NCBI GenBank assembly: GCA_039105265.1 | Contig: JAPFFF010000002.1 | Coordinates: 9,692,399-9,756,398, forward strand | DNA length: 64,000 bases | Source: Tritrichomonas musculus | Lineage: Eukaryota; Parabasalia; Tritrichomonadida; Tritrichomonadidae | Direction: 5' to 3' | Shown here: one piece after another, positions 24,705 to 34,900 of the stretch | How positions within the stretch are numbered: position 1 is the first letter of the stretch | Layout: every line of letters starts with the position of its first letter | Program-made: the position numbers and the translations under genes | The notes under the pieces: model-generated | Seen by the model: only the letters and a program-made list of their open reading frames with translations | The model's database searches: none | What the model was told of the DNA's origin: nothing

Positions 24705-26354
24705 ATGACGTTAGTTTTAGGAGAAGAAGTTAAAGATTATGAAAATGAAAATTATTATAAAATTGTAATAGGTAGAAATGGTTATTGTTTATATTGTTTT
24801 TTAGCTGATTTCAAATTACCTGATATATGTTTAAGTAAGGGTCAAGGAGTTATTAATTATCATCCTTGTTATTTTATTAGATTAACTACAGAAAAACTTC
24901 CTTCTATCATATTTGTAATAAGATATATTCAGGGAGTAGAATGTGTTGTTTTACTTAAAGATAGACAAGATTATTATAATGAATCTAGATTATTATATAC
25001 AATAACTCTTAGTGATTTTATGGTTAAGTTTAAAACTGTAAATGTAGTAAGTAGAATGTATAAAACATCTGAATTACAATTTAAAGCAAAGTTATATGAT
25101 GGAATAAATGATGATATCATTGAAAAATATGTTAGTAAATTATCTCAAAAATTAAAACAAAATAGTATTAAAGTTGAACCTCAATACTTTTATGAAATTC
25201 ATTGGTATAGCAAATGTTGTTTTTATGAAGATTATAGAAATAATACATTAGAACCTTTAGTTTATACTTGTTTATCACCAGAAGAACAGGAAGAAGAAGA
25301 TAGAAGAAAAGAACAAGAAAGAATAGAAAAAGAAGAACAAGAAAGATTAATAAGAGAAGAACAAGAAAAACAAGATAAAAAAAGAAGAATAAGAGAAGAA
25401 AGAGAAAGAAAGAAACAAGAAGAAATAAATAAGATAGAAGCTGAAAAAGAAAGAAAAAGAAAATTACAAAGATTACATGATATAGAAAATGCTCCTAGAA
25501 TGAATAAATTAACAGGTAAAATGTATTATCCTAATAATGAATTTGAAGAAGTTGATGTTGATAATGGACGTTGTATTGCTTTTGTTCGTAAAAGAAAGAA
25601 TGTTGAAATTAATACAGATTTACATGATTTTCCAAATGAACAAACTGAATTAGATCTAGATTTAAATTTAAGCCCTAATCAAACTATAGTGTTTAATCCT
25701 AATAAATATAGAAAAACTGCAAAACTCGCTACGAGCTCTCGCGAAGTAATAGCAAAAGAAGTAATAGCAAAAATAAATCAACCTAATAAACCTGTAATCG
25801 CTGTAAAACCACCAAAACAAACAAGACCTAAAATGAAAAATATTCAACCTAAATCAACAAAATTATTAAGAGAAAGAATTGAAGCTACTAAAAATAAAAA
25901 TAGAGTAGATATTGCAACAAGTCCTACAAGTTCTCATGATAATGATAGTTTTATATTTGAGGAAGAGGAAGAGGAAGTCACTGCGAACTCTCGTGAAGCT
26001 GTGCCAGATAATGAAAACAATAATCAACAACAAACACAAACTAAAAATCTACGTCAAAACAAAACTTATATTCCTGCTCCACCTACAATGAAAATATTAA
26101 GTGAAGAAGAAATAAGAAGAAGAAATATAGCTCAACAAACTAAATTAACAACAAAAGTCACTGCAAAAGCTAAACAAATTCAAAATAAACAAATCACTAT
26201 GAGCTCTCGTGAAGTACAACAACAACATACTCCTACAAAACAAACAGATATATCTAATGAAATTCCTCAAGCTCCTAAAGCAATTAAACAACAAAACAAA
26301 AATAAAAAAGTATATTCTCCTACTAGTTTAAATGATTCTATATTGAATATTTAA
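24705..26354 (+). CDS. Coiled-coil/disordered accessory protein (inner)
   Basis: This 549-aa protein has no clear outer counterpart. Residues 1-185 form a globular-looking Tyr/Cys-rich domain. About 195-255 is a continuous charged coiled coil of Glu/Arg/Lys/Gln repeats. The rest is disordered, Gln/Asn/Thr-rich. The disordered part contains three SSRE or NSRE insertions (about 343, 429 and 502) encoded by a GC-rich near-palindrome that also occurs in other inner-element genes. A scaffold or tegument-like role is conceivable. No domain is recognised. Confidence 0.6.
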   Translation: MTLVLGEEVKDYENENYYKIVIGRNGYCLYCFLADFKLPDICLSKGQGVINYHPCYFIRLTTEKLPSIIFVIRYIQGVECVVLLKDRQDYYNESRLLYTITLSDFMVKFKTVNVVSRMYKTSELQFKAKLYDGINDDIIEKYVSKLSQKLKQNSIKVEPQYFYEIHWYSKCCFYEDYRNNTLEPLVYTCLSPEEQEEEDRRKEQERIEKEEQERLIREEQEKQDKKRRIREERERKKQEEINKIEAEKERKRKLQRLHDIENAPRMNKLTGKMYYPNNEFEEVDVDNGRCIAFVRKRKNVEINTDLHDFPNEQTELDLDLNLSPNQTIVFNPNKYRKTAKLATSSREVIAKEVIAKINQPNKPVIAVKPPKQTRPKMKNIQPKSTKLLRERIEATKNKNRVDIATSPTSSHDNDSFIFEEEEEEVTANSREAVPDNENNNQQQTQTKNLRQNKTYIPAPPTMKILSEEEIRRRNIAQQTKLTTKVTAKAKQIQNKQITMSSREVQQQHTPTKQTDISNEIPQAPKAIKQQNKNKKVYSPTSLNDSILNI

Positions 26355-26356
26355 GT

Positions 26357-29110
26357 TTAATATTCATCTTCTATCTTATTAATATCATATTTAAATGCTT
26401 GAGCTTTACGTTCTATTTTTTGTTCATCATACTTATTCTTATATTCTAAATATTTACTATTATCACCATATAACTTATTAATAATTTTTGTTACTTGTTT
26501 TTTATAAAAATCTTTATTGTATTTAATATCTTCTGGTGTTGAATTTATTATCTGTTCTTGAATAAGTTCTTGTATATTTTCATCATTAGGATTTTCAAGA
26601 CAAAAGATTTGTTTAAAAATTAATATGAATAATCGACTTAAAATATTAGCAAATCCTTTATGCTGAAGATTATTCTTTTCAAGTTGTTCTACTAAAATTT
26701 CTCCTGTTTTTGTATCAACAATATCATCAATATAAGCTTCTCTTAACTTTACTATTTTTGGTCCTACTCTTTCATTATAATCAGCTTTATGTTCACGTTT
26801 ATAGTTTAACCAGGCTGGATAATTTAAGATTTTTCCTTTATATTTTGAACTTTTTTCTAGATCTCTTTTAGCACCTATATCAATAAGAATAACATACATA
26901 GCATTTGAAATTGATAAATAGTTCAAGAGTTTAGTAACTATTTTGTATTGAGGATATTCTATAATCCAGAAAAATTTCCATATATAAGAGAAGACAGATG
27001 ACCAGTAACTTTGAGGAGATAATCTTTTACTGATTCTAGGTTTTCCTAAACCTAAACTTGAATAATGTTTTCTATATTCTTTCATATTTTTATTTGCGTC
27101 AATATTATATTCTCCTTTTCTCCAGTTTACATCATTTATATCTTTATTAAATTGTTCTGCTAACCAGGTGTTAAAAGGTTTTTCTTTTCTTTCAGCTTTA
27201 CTTACAGTTGAAAGCCAAACTTTTTTATAAGGACTAGCTCGAACAAGTTTATATCCATTAATTATTCTAGGAATTCCACGTTTATCAACTAAAACAACAT
27301 CTTCAACACGATCTCCATTTAAATCAGTGATAGGTTTTCCAATAGGATCTTTTGCATTTGGCGGTAATAATCTATATCTAGGAACTCCATTTTCATCAAC
27401 ATGATTATGTGCATATTCTTGCGCTGTATCTCTAGCTGCTGCATTAGGAATATATTTAATTCTATAATTACCGTTAATAATGATATCTAGTAAATGATTG
27501 TTATAGAAAGAAATATTTCCTTCTGTTTCATTTACAAGATTTTCTACTTTAAATGTTTTTAATTTATCTGGTAAATCATCAATATCTCTATCAGATCTTT
27601 TTCCTCTTATTACAGAACTTTCTTCTTTTTTCATAAGATCCTTAATATAATCTTTATCGGGCATATAAGTATTCTCATTATTAAGTACATTATAAGGTTT
27701 AAATAATTTTGATACTTGTTGATCAAATTCTACTTCTTTTTCTTCAGGTTTTTTTGATTTACGAGGAGCTTTATATGTTGTTATAGATTTATTAAGATTA
27801 TCAATTATATCATCTTCACTTTCATCATCAAACCCAAAATCAAAATCTTCATCATTAATACTATGTCCTATTGTTTCTTTTGGTTCTGAATCACTATCGG
27901 CCATTTTATTATCAAATAAAGTTTCATTTTCTAAATCACTATTCATGTTATAAAATATTTCTCTATCTCCATTCTCTTTCAAATAATGAATTAGTTTTTT
28001 TATTTGTTCTTTATTTTTAGGTTCAGTTTCTTCATCAAATATATTTGTTTCTCGTATAGCATTATGTAACTCTAGTACATATTTTCTTATTCTTATATCT
28101 GTTTCATCTTTAGGGTTAATAGCTTTATTATAATAATTATATAAGTCTTCAGCTGAAAAATCATTATTTAATAAACCAAATTTTTTTAATTGATTAGCAT
28201 CAATTGTAGAAGATTGTCTATATAATTTCATTAACTGTTCTCCATCTATTTCATAATTTTCAGCAATAGTTTGTATTGTTTTTTTATTTGTTTTTCTTCT
28301 TTTATTTTCATATACTTGAATACTAGTTGCTATTATTGTTTGTATTTTATTTAATTCTGTTTTAACATTTATTCCTTTTTTCTTAATATATGAATCAATT
28401 TCTTCAGTTAATAATTTTACAGTAAGTTTAATATGTTCACTATCTTCTTCATTGAATAAAGGATATTTTTTAGGATCATCAGCAATTCTATAAAAACATA
28501 ATAGAGTATCAATATATTCTTTAGAAAGTATATTATTATCTTTAAGAAATTTTGAATCTTTATTATATCTATTTCTATAATAATGATCTTGTTGTTCTAA
28601 TTCTTCTTCCTCTTCCTCTATATTTACTTTATCATCATTATCATTATCATTATCATGAGAACTCGTAACAACATCATCTTCATCTTCAACAGAATTATAA
28701 TCATTTGTTTCATCATTATTATCATCATCTTTATTTTTAGTTCTTTTTGAGTAGTAAGATGGTAGATTTATATAACGTTTTCTTAAACTATCTAAGTCAT
28801 TAAATAAACTTGTTCCATTTTTTAATATTTTTGATAAATCTTGTTTTTGTTTTGTTGTTGATATTCTTGCTGTTGTAAAATAATTTTTTAAGTTTTCAAG
28901 TTTTTTGATTACTTCTTTTTTATATTTGTTAGGATTATTTATACATTCTATTACATTATTAATAACATTTTCATCTATATTTGATTCATCATACATATAT
29001 ATCAACATTCTACGATAATTTGTATCTGTAACTCTTTCTCTTATATTTCTTTTGAATTCTGCTTTAACGGGATCTTCATTCTTTTTTGGCTTCATGCGAA
29101 TTGCTGACAT
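26357..29110 (-). CDS. DxDGD conserved Maverick protein, long form (inner)
   Basis: The 917-aa protein's C-terminal part (about 560-800) is homologous to outer 44774-45943. Shared are YRIKYIPNAA/PGAFEI-type lead, DLNGDRVEDVVLVD (outer DLDGDKISEFVV), then I-x-NGY, K-x-[FW]-NTW/KDW and a later R-[IM]-x-x-x-S-x-x-SYW/SYQ segment. The Asp-rich turn resembles FG-GAP or EF-hand-like calcium loops. The N-terminal 550 residues are charged, partly disordered (acidic run near 150-170) and specific to this lineage. It is convergent with 24705 (2 bp apart) and head-to-head with the fibre gene 14 bp away. A virion role is plausible. Confidence 0.65.
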   Translation of the reverse strand: MSAIRMKPKKNEDPVKAEFKRNIRERVTDTNYRRMLIYMYDESNIDENVINNVIECINNPNKYKKEVIKKLENLKNYFTTARISTTKQKQDLSKILKNGTSLFNDLDSLRKRYINLPSYYSKRTKNKDDDNNDETNDYNSVEDEDDVVTSSHDNDNDNDDKVNIEEEEEELEQQDHYYRNRYNKDSKFLKDNNILSKEYIDTLLCFYRIADDPKKYPLFNEEDSEHIKLTVKLLTEEIDSYIKKKGINVKTELNKIQTIIATSIQVYENKRRKTNKKTIQTIAENYEIDGEQLMKLYRQSSTIDANQLKKFGLLNNDFSAEDLYNYYNKAINPKDETDIRIRKYVLELHNAIRETNIFDEETEPKNKEQIKKLIHYLKENGDREIFYNMNSDLENETLFDNKMADSDSEPKETIGHSINDEDFDFGFDDESEDDIIDNLNKSITTYKAPRKSKKPEEKEVEFDQQVSKLFKPYNVLNNENTYMPDKDYIKDLMKKEESSVIRGKRSDRDIDDLPDKLKTFKVENLVNETEGNISFYNNHLLDIIINGNYRIKYIPNAAARDTAQEYAHNHVDENGVPRYRLLPPNAKDPIGKPITDLNGDRVEDVVLVDKRGIPRIINGYKLVRASPYKKVWLSTVSKAERKEKPFNTWLAEQFNKDINDVNWRKGEYNIDANKNMKEYRKHYSSLGLGKPRISKRLSPQSYWSSVFSYIWKFFWIIEYPQYKIVTKLLNYLSISNAMYVILIDIGAKRDLEKSSKYKGKILNYPAWLNYKREHKADYNERVGPKIVKLREAYIDDIVDTKTGEILVEQLEKNNLQHKGFANILSRLFILIFKQIFCLENPNDENIQELIQEQIINSTPEDIKYNKDFYKKQVTKIINKLYGDNSKYLEYKNKYDEQKIERKAQAFKYDINKIEDEY

Positions 29111-29124
29111 TTATTACGTTATAA

Positions 29125-31617
29125 ATGTTTACAATAGAACAAGCTGGTAGTATTAAGAAAGTAAATACAATTGATGAATTAATTATAGAATATATTAAGA
29201 AATATAGTTGTCAAGCGAATTTAGGATCAAATTCATTAAATGAAGAAAAAATAAAAGAACTATTAAAACCTTATGCTTTAACTACAGATTTATTTGATTA
29301 TGTAAAAGTTGAAGAAATTAATGATAAACAGGATAAACTAACATTTTCATCAACAAAAGAAGATTATGAAACTAACAAAGATTCAACAACAATAGTACCG
29401 ACATTAAGTTTATTAAATCAGTTAGTTAATGATAAAAATAATAATCTCAATATAGTAAAGTACGATAATGAATTTGAATACGATGAATATAAATCGTTAA
29501 ATTTAACATACTTTAATGAAACATTTGATGAAAAAGTATTAAGTATGAAATCATGTATAAGTATGTATTATGATTTACGTGATAAATTATTATATGATAA
29601 ACAAGATAAACTAGAATTTTCATCAACAAAAGAACACTATGAAACTAATAAAGAATCTACTACAATAATACCAACATTATCATTAATAACTGAATTAATA
29701 TCAAACAACAACAATAGTATTGAAATACTTAAAGATGAAACAATATATAATAACGATAATGAAATATTCTTTAATAATATTCAAGAAGCTGCTAATGACA
29801 ACAATGTTTTATCATCTCAATTAGCTATAAATTTCATATGGAAATATATTGAATATATGATTGAATTTCATGCTGTATTAAAAAATGAATTGACAAGAAG
29901 TTATAGATTTAATATTGAAGATTATGAAACACTAACTTTAAATAATATTGATAATGAAAAAGAATATGAAGTATTAAGTGAAAAATCATCATTAAAAATG
30001 TATTATAACTTACTAAATAAAATTAAAACCAAACAAGATTCATTAACAATATCAACAACAAAATCAGATTATGAAACTAATAAAGAATCAACAACAATAA
30101 TTCCTAGTTTGAACTTAATAAATGAATTAATAAGTGAATGTGATAATAAAAATGAAGATGGTTCATTAACATTAAATTCAACAAATGATACTGTATTATC
30201 AGTGTTTTCTAATCATAAATATGGTCCTTCAATAAAATTGGGTGTTGATAATACAAATTATGTACAAATACATTATAACACAAATAATCGAATATTCTTC
30301 TCATTAACAAATGATTCATTTTTAGAATATAATGGATCAGATCAATCACTTAATCTTTATTGTAAAGAATTTAAAATATTCAATGATAAACGAAATGACA
30401 ATACACATATTGATTTATTATTAGGTCTTGATAGTAAAAGGTGTATAAAATTACATTATTATTATTCTTGGCCGACAGATCCTGATAGAAATATATTTAT
30501 TAATTCTACAGATTTATCGATTGCTGAAGCTAAATTTATAACATTCACTAAAAATCAAAGTAGAAGTAAAACAGATAGTACAGATATTATTGAAACTTTT
30601 ACAACTACATTTGAAGATAATGTTAGTGTTTTTGTTAATGATTTACGTAAAACAGAAAATGATAAATATTTAACAGAATCAGAATGTAATGCAAAATATA
30701 TAGCTAAAGAAGGAAATTCAACTATTAAAGGTACATTGTCAATATTAGATGAAAATGCTGCAAATTCATTAATATTTGGTAGAAGTTCAACTGAAAATGA
30801 AGCTGCAACATTAAGCTTTTTCGATAATTCAGGAGCTTTAGGAGTTGTTGGTAATGAAAATCTTATAAACTGGAATACAACAAATACAACTTTTTATAAT
30901 AATATTGTATTATTTTATAGTAAATTAGAAATAGGAAGTAAAGAACCTAATGGATTACTTGTTTATCAAGAAAATCCAAATTTATGTGAATCAAATATAG
31001 TTCTTGGTCTTAATTCAGCAAAATGTGCAAAAATACAATATTATAATCAAGGTAATTTAGCTTATTATAGAATATTATTTGATAATTCAAACATATTTTC
31101 TTATGAAGTTTCTACATCAGGAAGAAATACAATAATTGGTTCTAATTTACATGTTAACGGTAAAATTACATCAAATGGATCAAATACGATTACTCATTAT
31201 TGTCCTATTGAGAATTCTTTAAATAATATTGATGATTTCATTATAGGAACTCCTGTTTACTTAACCGGAAAAGTATATAAACGAAAAGATGATAAATGGA
31301 TAGAATCAAATGAAGATGATGTTATTGATTGTATATGTTCAGTTAAAACACAAGGAATATGGAAAGAATATATAGGTATTTGTACACATATAGATAAAGA
31401 AAACAATTCAATCAAGTTTGCAACTCAAGGCGATTATCTTGTTCGTGTTACTGATTCTTCATGTTATAGTATAGGTGATGAAGTATTTATTGATGATGAT
31501 AATAAGCTTAAGATTTTATCAGGTGAAACAGCAATAACATCAAAAATAAAAAGATTAACTGTAGGTATAGTAACATCAATTATAAACAAAAATATGTTAG
31601 CTGTTTTTAAATCTTAA
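29125..31617 (+). CDS. Phage-tail-fibre-like fibre protein (inner)
   Basis: This 830-aa protein is a candidate receptor-binding fibre. Three spaced repeats read KQDKLTFSSTKEDYETNK then STTI-[VI]-PTLSL and a helical end (about 70-105, 155-190, 305-340). This pattern closely resembles the KQD-x-LTF...VTSG repeats of phage tail fibres. Beta-rich segments follow. The last 170 residues, from GKITSNGSNTITHYCPIE, match the tip of the outer fibre (38875-43617), both ending [LV]-FKS. DGSL-x-[IL]-NST also marks shared shaft modules. The fibre role is inferred from repeats and architecture. Confidence 0.7.
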   Translation: MFTIEQAGSIKKVNTIDELIIEYIKKYSCQANLGSNSLNEEKIKELLKPYALTTDLFDYVKVEEINDKQDKLTFSSTKEDYETNKDSTTIVPTLSLLNQLVNDKNNNLNIVKYDNEFEYDEYKSLNLTYFNETFDEKVLSMKSCISMYYDLRDKLLYDKQDKLEFSSTKEHYETNKESTTIIPTLSLITELISNNNNSIEILKDETIYNNDNEIFFNNIQEAANDNNVLSSQLAINFIWKYIEYMIEFHAVLKNELTRSYRFNIEDYETLTLNNIDNEKEYEVLSEKSSLKMYYNLLNKIKTKQDSLTISTTKSDYETNKESTTIIPSLNLINELISECDNKNEDGSLTLNSTNDTVLSVFSNHKYGPSIKLGVDNTNYVQIHYNTNNRIFFSLTNDSFLEYNGSDQSLNLYCKEFKIFNDKRNDNTHIDLLLGLDSKRCIKLHYYYSWPTDPDRNIFINSTDLSIAEAKFITFTKNQSRSKTDSTDIIETFTTTFEDNVSVFVNDLRKTENDKYLTESECNAKYIAKEGNSTIKGTLSILDENAANSLIFGRSSTENEAATLSFFDNSGALGVVGNENLINWNTTNTTFYNNIVLFYSKLEIGSKEPNGLLVYQENPNLCESNIVLGLNSAKCAKIQYYNQGNLAYYRILFDNSNIFSYEVSTSGRNTIIGSNLHVNGKITSNGSNTITHYCPIENSLNNIDDFIIGTPVYLTGKVYKRKDDKWIESNEDDVIDCICSVKTQGIWKEYIGICTHIDKENNSIKFATQGDYLVRVTDSSCYSIGDEVFIDDDNKLKILSGETAITSKIKRLTVGIVTSIINKNMLAVFKS

Positions 31618-31922
31618 ATATTAAGTTTATTAATTAATTTGTCTGTCATATAAATAGAAAGATTAATATCATATTTCTCTTTTAATTCTTTTCTAACATA
31701 ACTTATCTGAGTGTGTTTTGGTAGTTTAGCAATAATATTTTTAGTTTCTTCATTTTCAATATATTCTAATACTTGTTTTTGTTGTTCTTCATTTAAATAC
31801 TTACTTTTATTAAAAATGTTATTTCTTTGTTTTGGTGTTTTTGGTTTTTCTTTCTCTTTCAATAATTCATTTAATAAGTTTTTGATTTCACTTAATATAT
31901 TTAATATATCTTGATTAGACAT
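31614..31922 (-). CDS. Small charged ORF (inner)
   Basis: From the Met at 31922 (MSNQDILNILSEIKN) this gives 102 aa; two further residues are possible upstream. It is helical, with Lys/Glu-rich ends and KEKEKPKTPKQRN in the middle. Its 3' end overlaps the fibre gene by 4 bp and it lies in front of polB's 3' end. The fold suggested is a short coiled coil plus a helical C-terminal half. No family recognised and no outer counterpart seen. Confidence 0.5.
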   Translation of the reverse strand: MSNQDILNILSEIKNLLNELLKEKEKPKTPKQRNNIFNKSKYLNEEQQKQVLEYIENEETKNIIAKLPKHTQISYVRKELKEKYDINLSIYMTDKLINKLNI

Positions 31923-31974
31923 TATCAATTTGAATTAAAAATAAAAATAAAAAATAAAGTTTTTTAAAATTGAT

Positions 31975-34900
31975 TTATTGATTTATTAAATAATCATTAG
32001 CAGAAAGACCAAATATATAAGGAGCACAAGATTGATTTTCTAATACAATCATTTTAGTATGTACTCCTGTTAAAGCATTTTTATTAACAGTTATCTTAGA
32101 CATTATATTATTTTTCATTTGAAGATTTATGTTTTTACCTATCTTAACTGATTGATTTGATATGATTTCATTATAATCTGTATGTTTTATATCATTCTTC
32201 TTTAATGATATACCTTTAAGTTTCATAGCTTTAACATTTTCATTATTGTTGAATATACAATAGCATTTGGGTGCTAATGCTATCATGTTTTCACCAATCT
32301 TTTCAATAGCACAACCCAATAATTTCTTTTCATCTTCAATAGTATTAATGTTAGGATTAGGTAAATATTTATATACATGTTTATCCCAAAATGATTTGTC
32401 TTTAATAATATAATCAAATAATTGAGAAGGAGGTTTATTTTTATCTCCTGAAACTGCAAGATATAAACTATCTGTATCAGATTCTATATAATGAAACTTA
32501 TTTGTATCTAAACATCGAATTAAGAAATCATAGTAAAAAGTGAGATAAACAAACTTACTTAAATCTAAAGTCCAAAATGATTCTTGTAAACAAGTTGTAC
32601 AATGATAGTATTTAGGTTGTTGTTGTATTATAAATAAATCATCTTTTAACTGAGCACCATTCATATAAGTTTGAGAAATAATATACTGATAAGCTTTGTT
32701 AGTATCGCAAATCTTTACTTTACAAAACTTTTCTGTATTTATTCCGTCATATCCATATGAACCATTCATACTAATCTTATAAAACTTTTCATTTCCTTTC
32801 TCTTTCTTTGAAATAATATCTTGTCTCTTTTTCATAAATGTAGTTACAAATTCATTAAAACCTGTATGTGCTTCATATAATGAAATAGATTTAACATCTT
32901 CTAAAATAAGTCCATGATCTAATAAAAACCATAAATAATAGTTAGAAAATGTCATATACTGACCATATGTATCTAATAGCATAGTTAGTTTTCGTTCTTC
33001 TTTATTTAATGATGTTAGTTTGTGTTTTTCAAGATAATTGTACATATAACTACCTATTACATTTTCTTCATTTTTAATCATAATATTTCTGAAAACAGGT
33101 GGAAAATTAATAAAGTAGTTAATCTTATTTTTAGGACATACTAGTTTAACTTCAGCTTTGAATAAATATTTTGGATTAGGTTGAAATCTTGTTTTGTTTG
33201 TTATGATATCTAATACTCTTTGTTTTGATTGTTTATCTTTAACTTCAATTCTTTTAATAAATGAACCCGGCATATACATTATACCACCATGATACTTATT
33301 AAAATCATGTTTTGTTGATGAAAATGAAGAAGGATATAAACTATTAAAATCTATTCCTAAAACATGAGTCATAATATTTTCAGTATCTTCACTTATTACT
33401 TTATTATTTTCAGAATCATATCTGAATTTATTAATATGAGTTTCTCCTTTAATATTATATCTATGTTGAACATTTGATAAACCACCTGTTATATTATTTC
33501 TTAAACTATAGTATTCTTGTTCATCATTTATTAAAGTTGGAAGATGATGTAGTTTACAATATTTCTTTAATTGAATTCTTAATCTTGTTATTTTTTCATC
33601 ATTTCTCTTACGAAGTTTATTACATTCTATACAACATAGTTTACAGTTCTTTAATTCATGTCCTAAATCATTATCAATTCTATCTAATGTAGGCTTATTT
33701 TCACTAGTAAAATGTTCATCACATAAATAACAACAAGAATTCTCGTACATTTTAATAAATTCATCATAATCAGAAACAGAAATACATTTATCAAGATTTC
33801 TAGGTTTATCTTTATGTGTTTGATTATATTTTTGATCTTGTTTATAATAACTATCACATTTATAGCGAAACCATTTTAATGAAGGTTTAAATGTATTTTC
33901 TTTGTTAATTATTTCATATTTAGCATTTACATCAAAATCTTTATAAGCTAGAGCATATTTAATACAAGCTGAACATTTTGATAATGATAAGTTAGAAATC
34001 AGATCTACTTTATATTCAGCATTCATCTTTATTAAGTTATCTAAAGGTTTAATCATCATTTCAACATCATTATCATTATATGCTAACAAATATGACCATC
34101 TATCTCTATAATTCTTACTATCTTTAACATATTCTTCATATTCTTCTTTTGTTAAAGGATTCTTTTGATTAAGATAGCTATAGAAATCATTATACTCAAA
34201 AGGTTCAGATTTAGATAAAACTTCATTATAGTTTTCACTGTTAATAGCTTCATATGGAAATACACCTTTATTACTATTATCTAAACCACCAAAATCAGTA
34301 CCAAACTGTTTTAATGTTCCACCAGCTACAAAAGATTGAGCATCAATAAACCTTAGTTTAGTATCATATTTTGATGAAACTAGAATAAATTGTTTTAATG
34401 ATGATAATGTTCCTATTATGCTATTTGATTCAATTTTCCAGTGTTCAGCATTAAGATATTGTTTAAATAAGTTACTATCAAAACGTGAAGAATTAAATCC
34501 AAAAACAGTTATAACATTTATATTAGAATCTATATTTTCAGGTACACATGAATACTGTTGTTTATCTTTATATACTGTTAATGATTGTTCAAATAACCAG
34601 TTTATCCAATTTATAATAAAGTCTTTACTATCTCTTAAACTAAAATTCTTTGTTAATAATCCTTTTGCTGATTTAACACATGATGAAACTGATATAGGTA
34701 TTAATCTAGAGTTAATTGTGGTTGATTTACTTGATTCTTTATTTATAATTTGTTCCATAGTTTCAAAATCATAAGTTATATAATAAATATTAGGTTTCCA
34801 TTCTATATCATAAGCTAAACAATATTCATAAACAGAATTATTAAGAATATGAGGACAGTATGGAAGAGCTTCTTTAACTGAAACAAACTGTTTCTTAAAC

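Noticed and set aside
30300-31617. Bacteriophage or prophage DNA inserted in the host
   Set aside because: The phage-like repeats lie inside an element with eukaryotic Maverick genes, TIRs and target duplications; only the fibre looks phage-derived.
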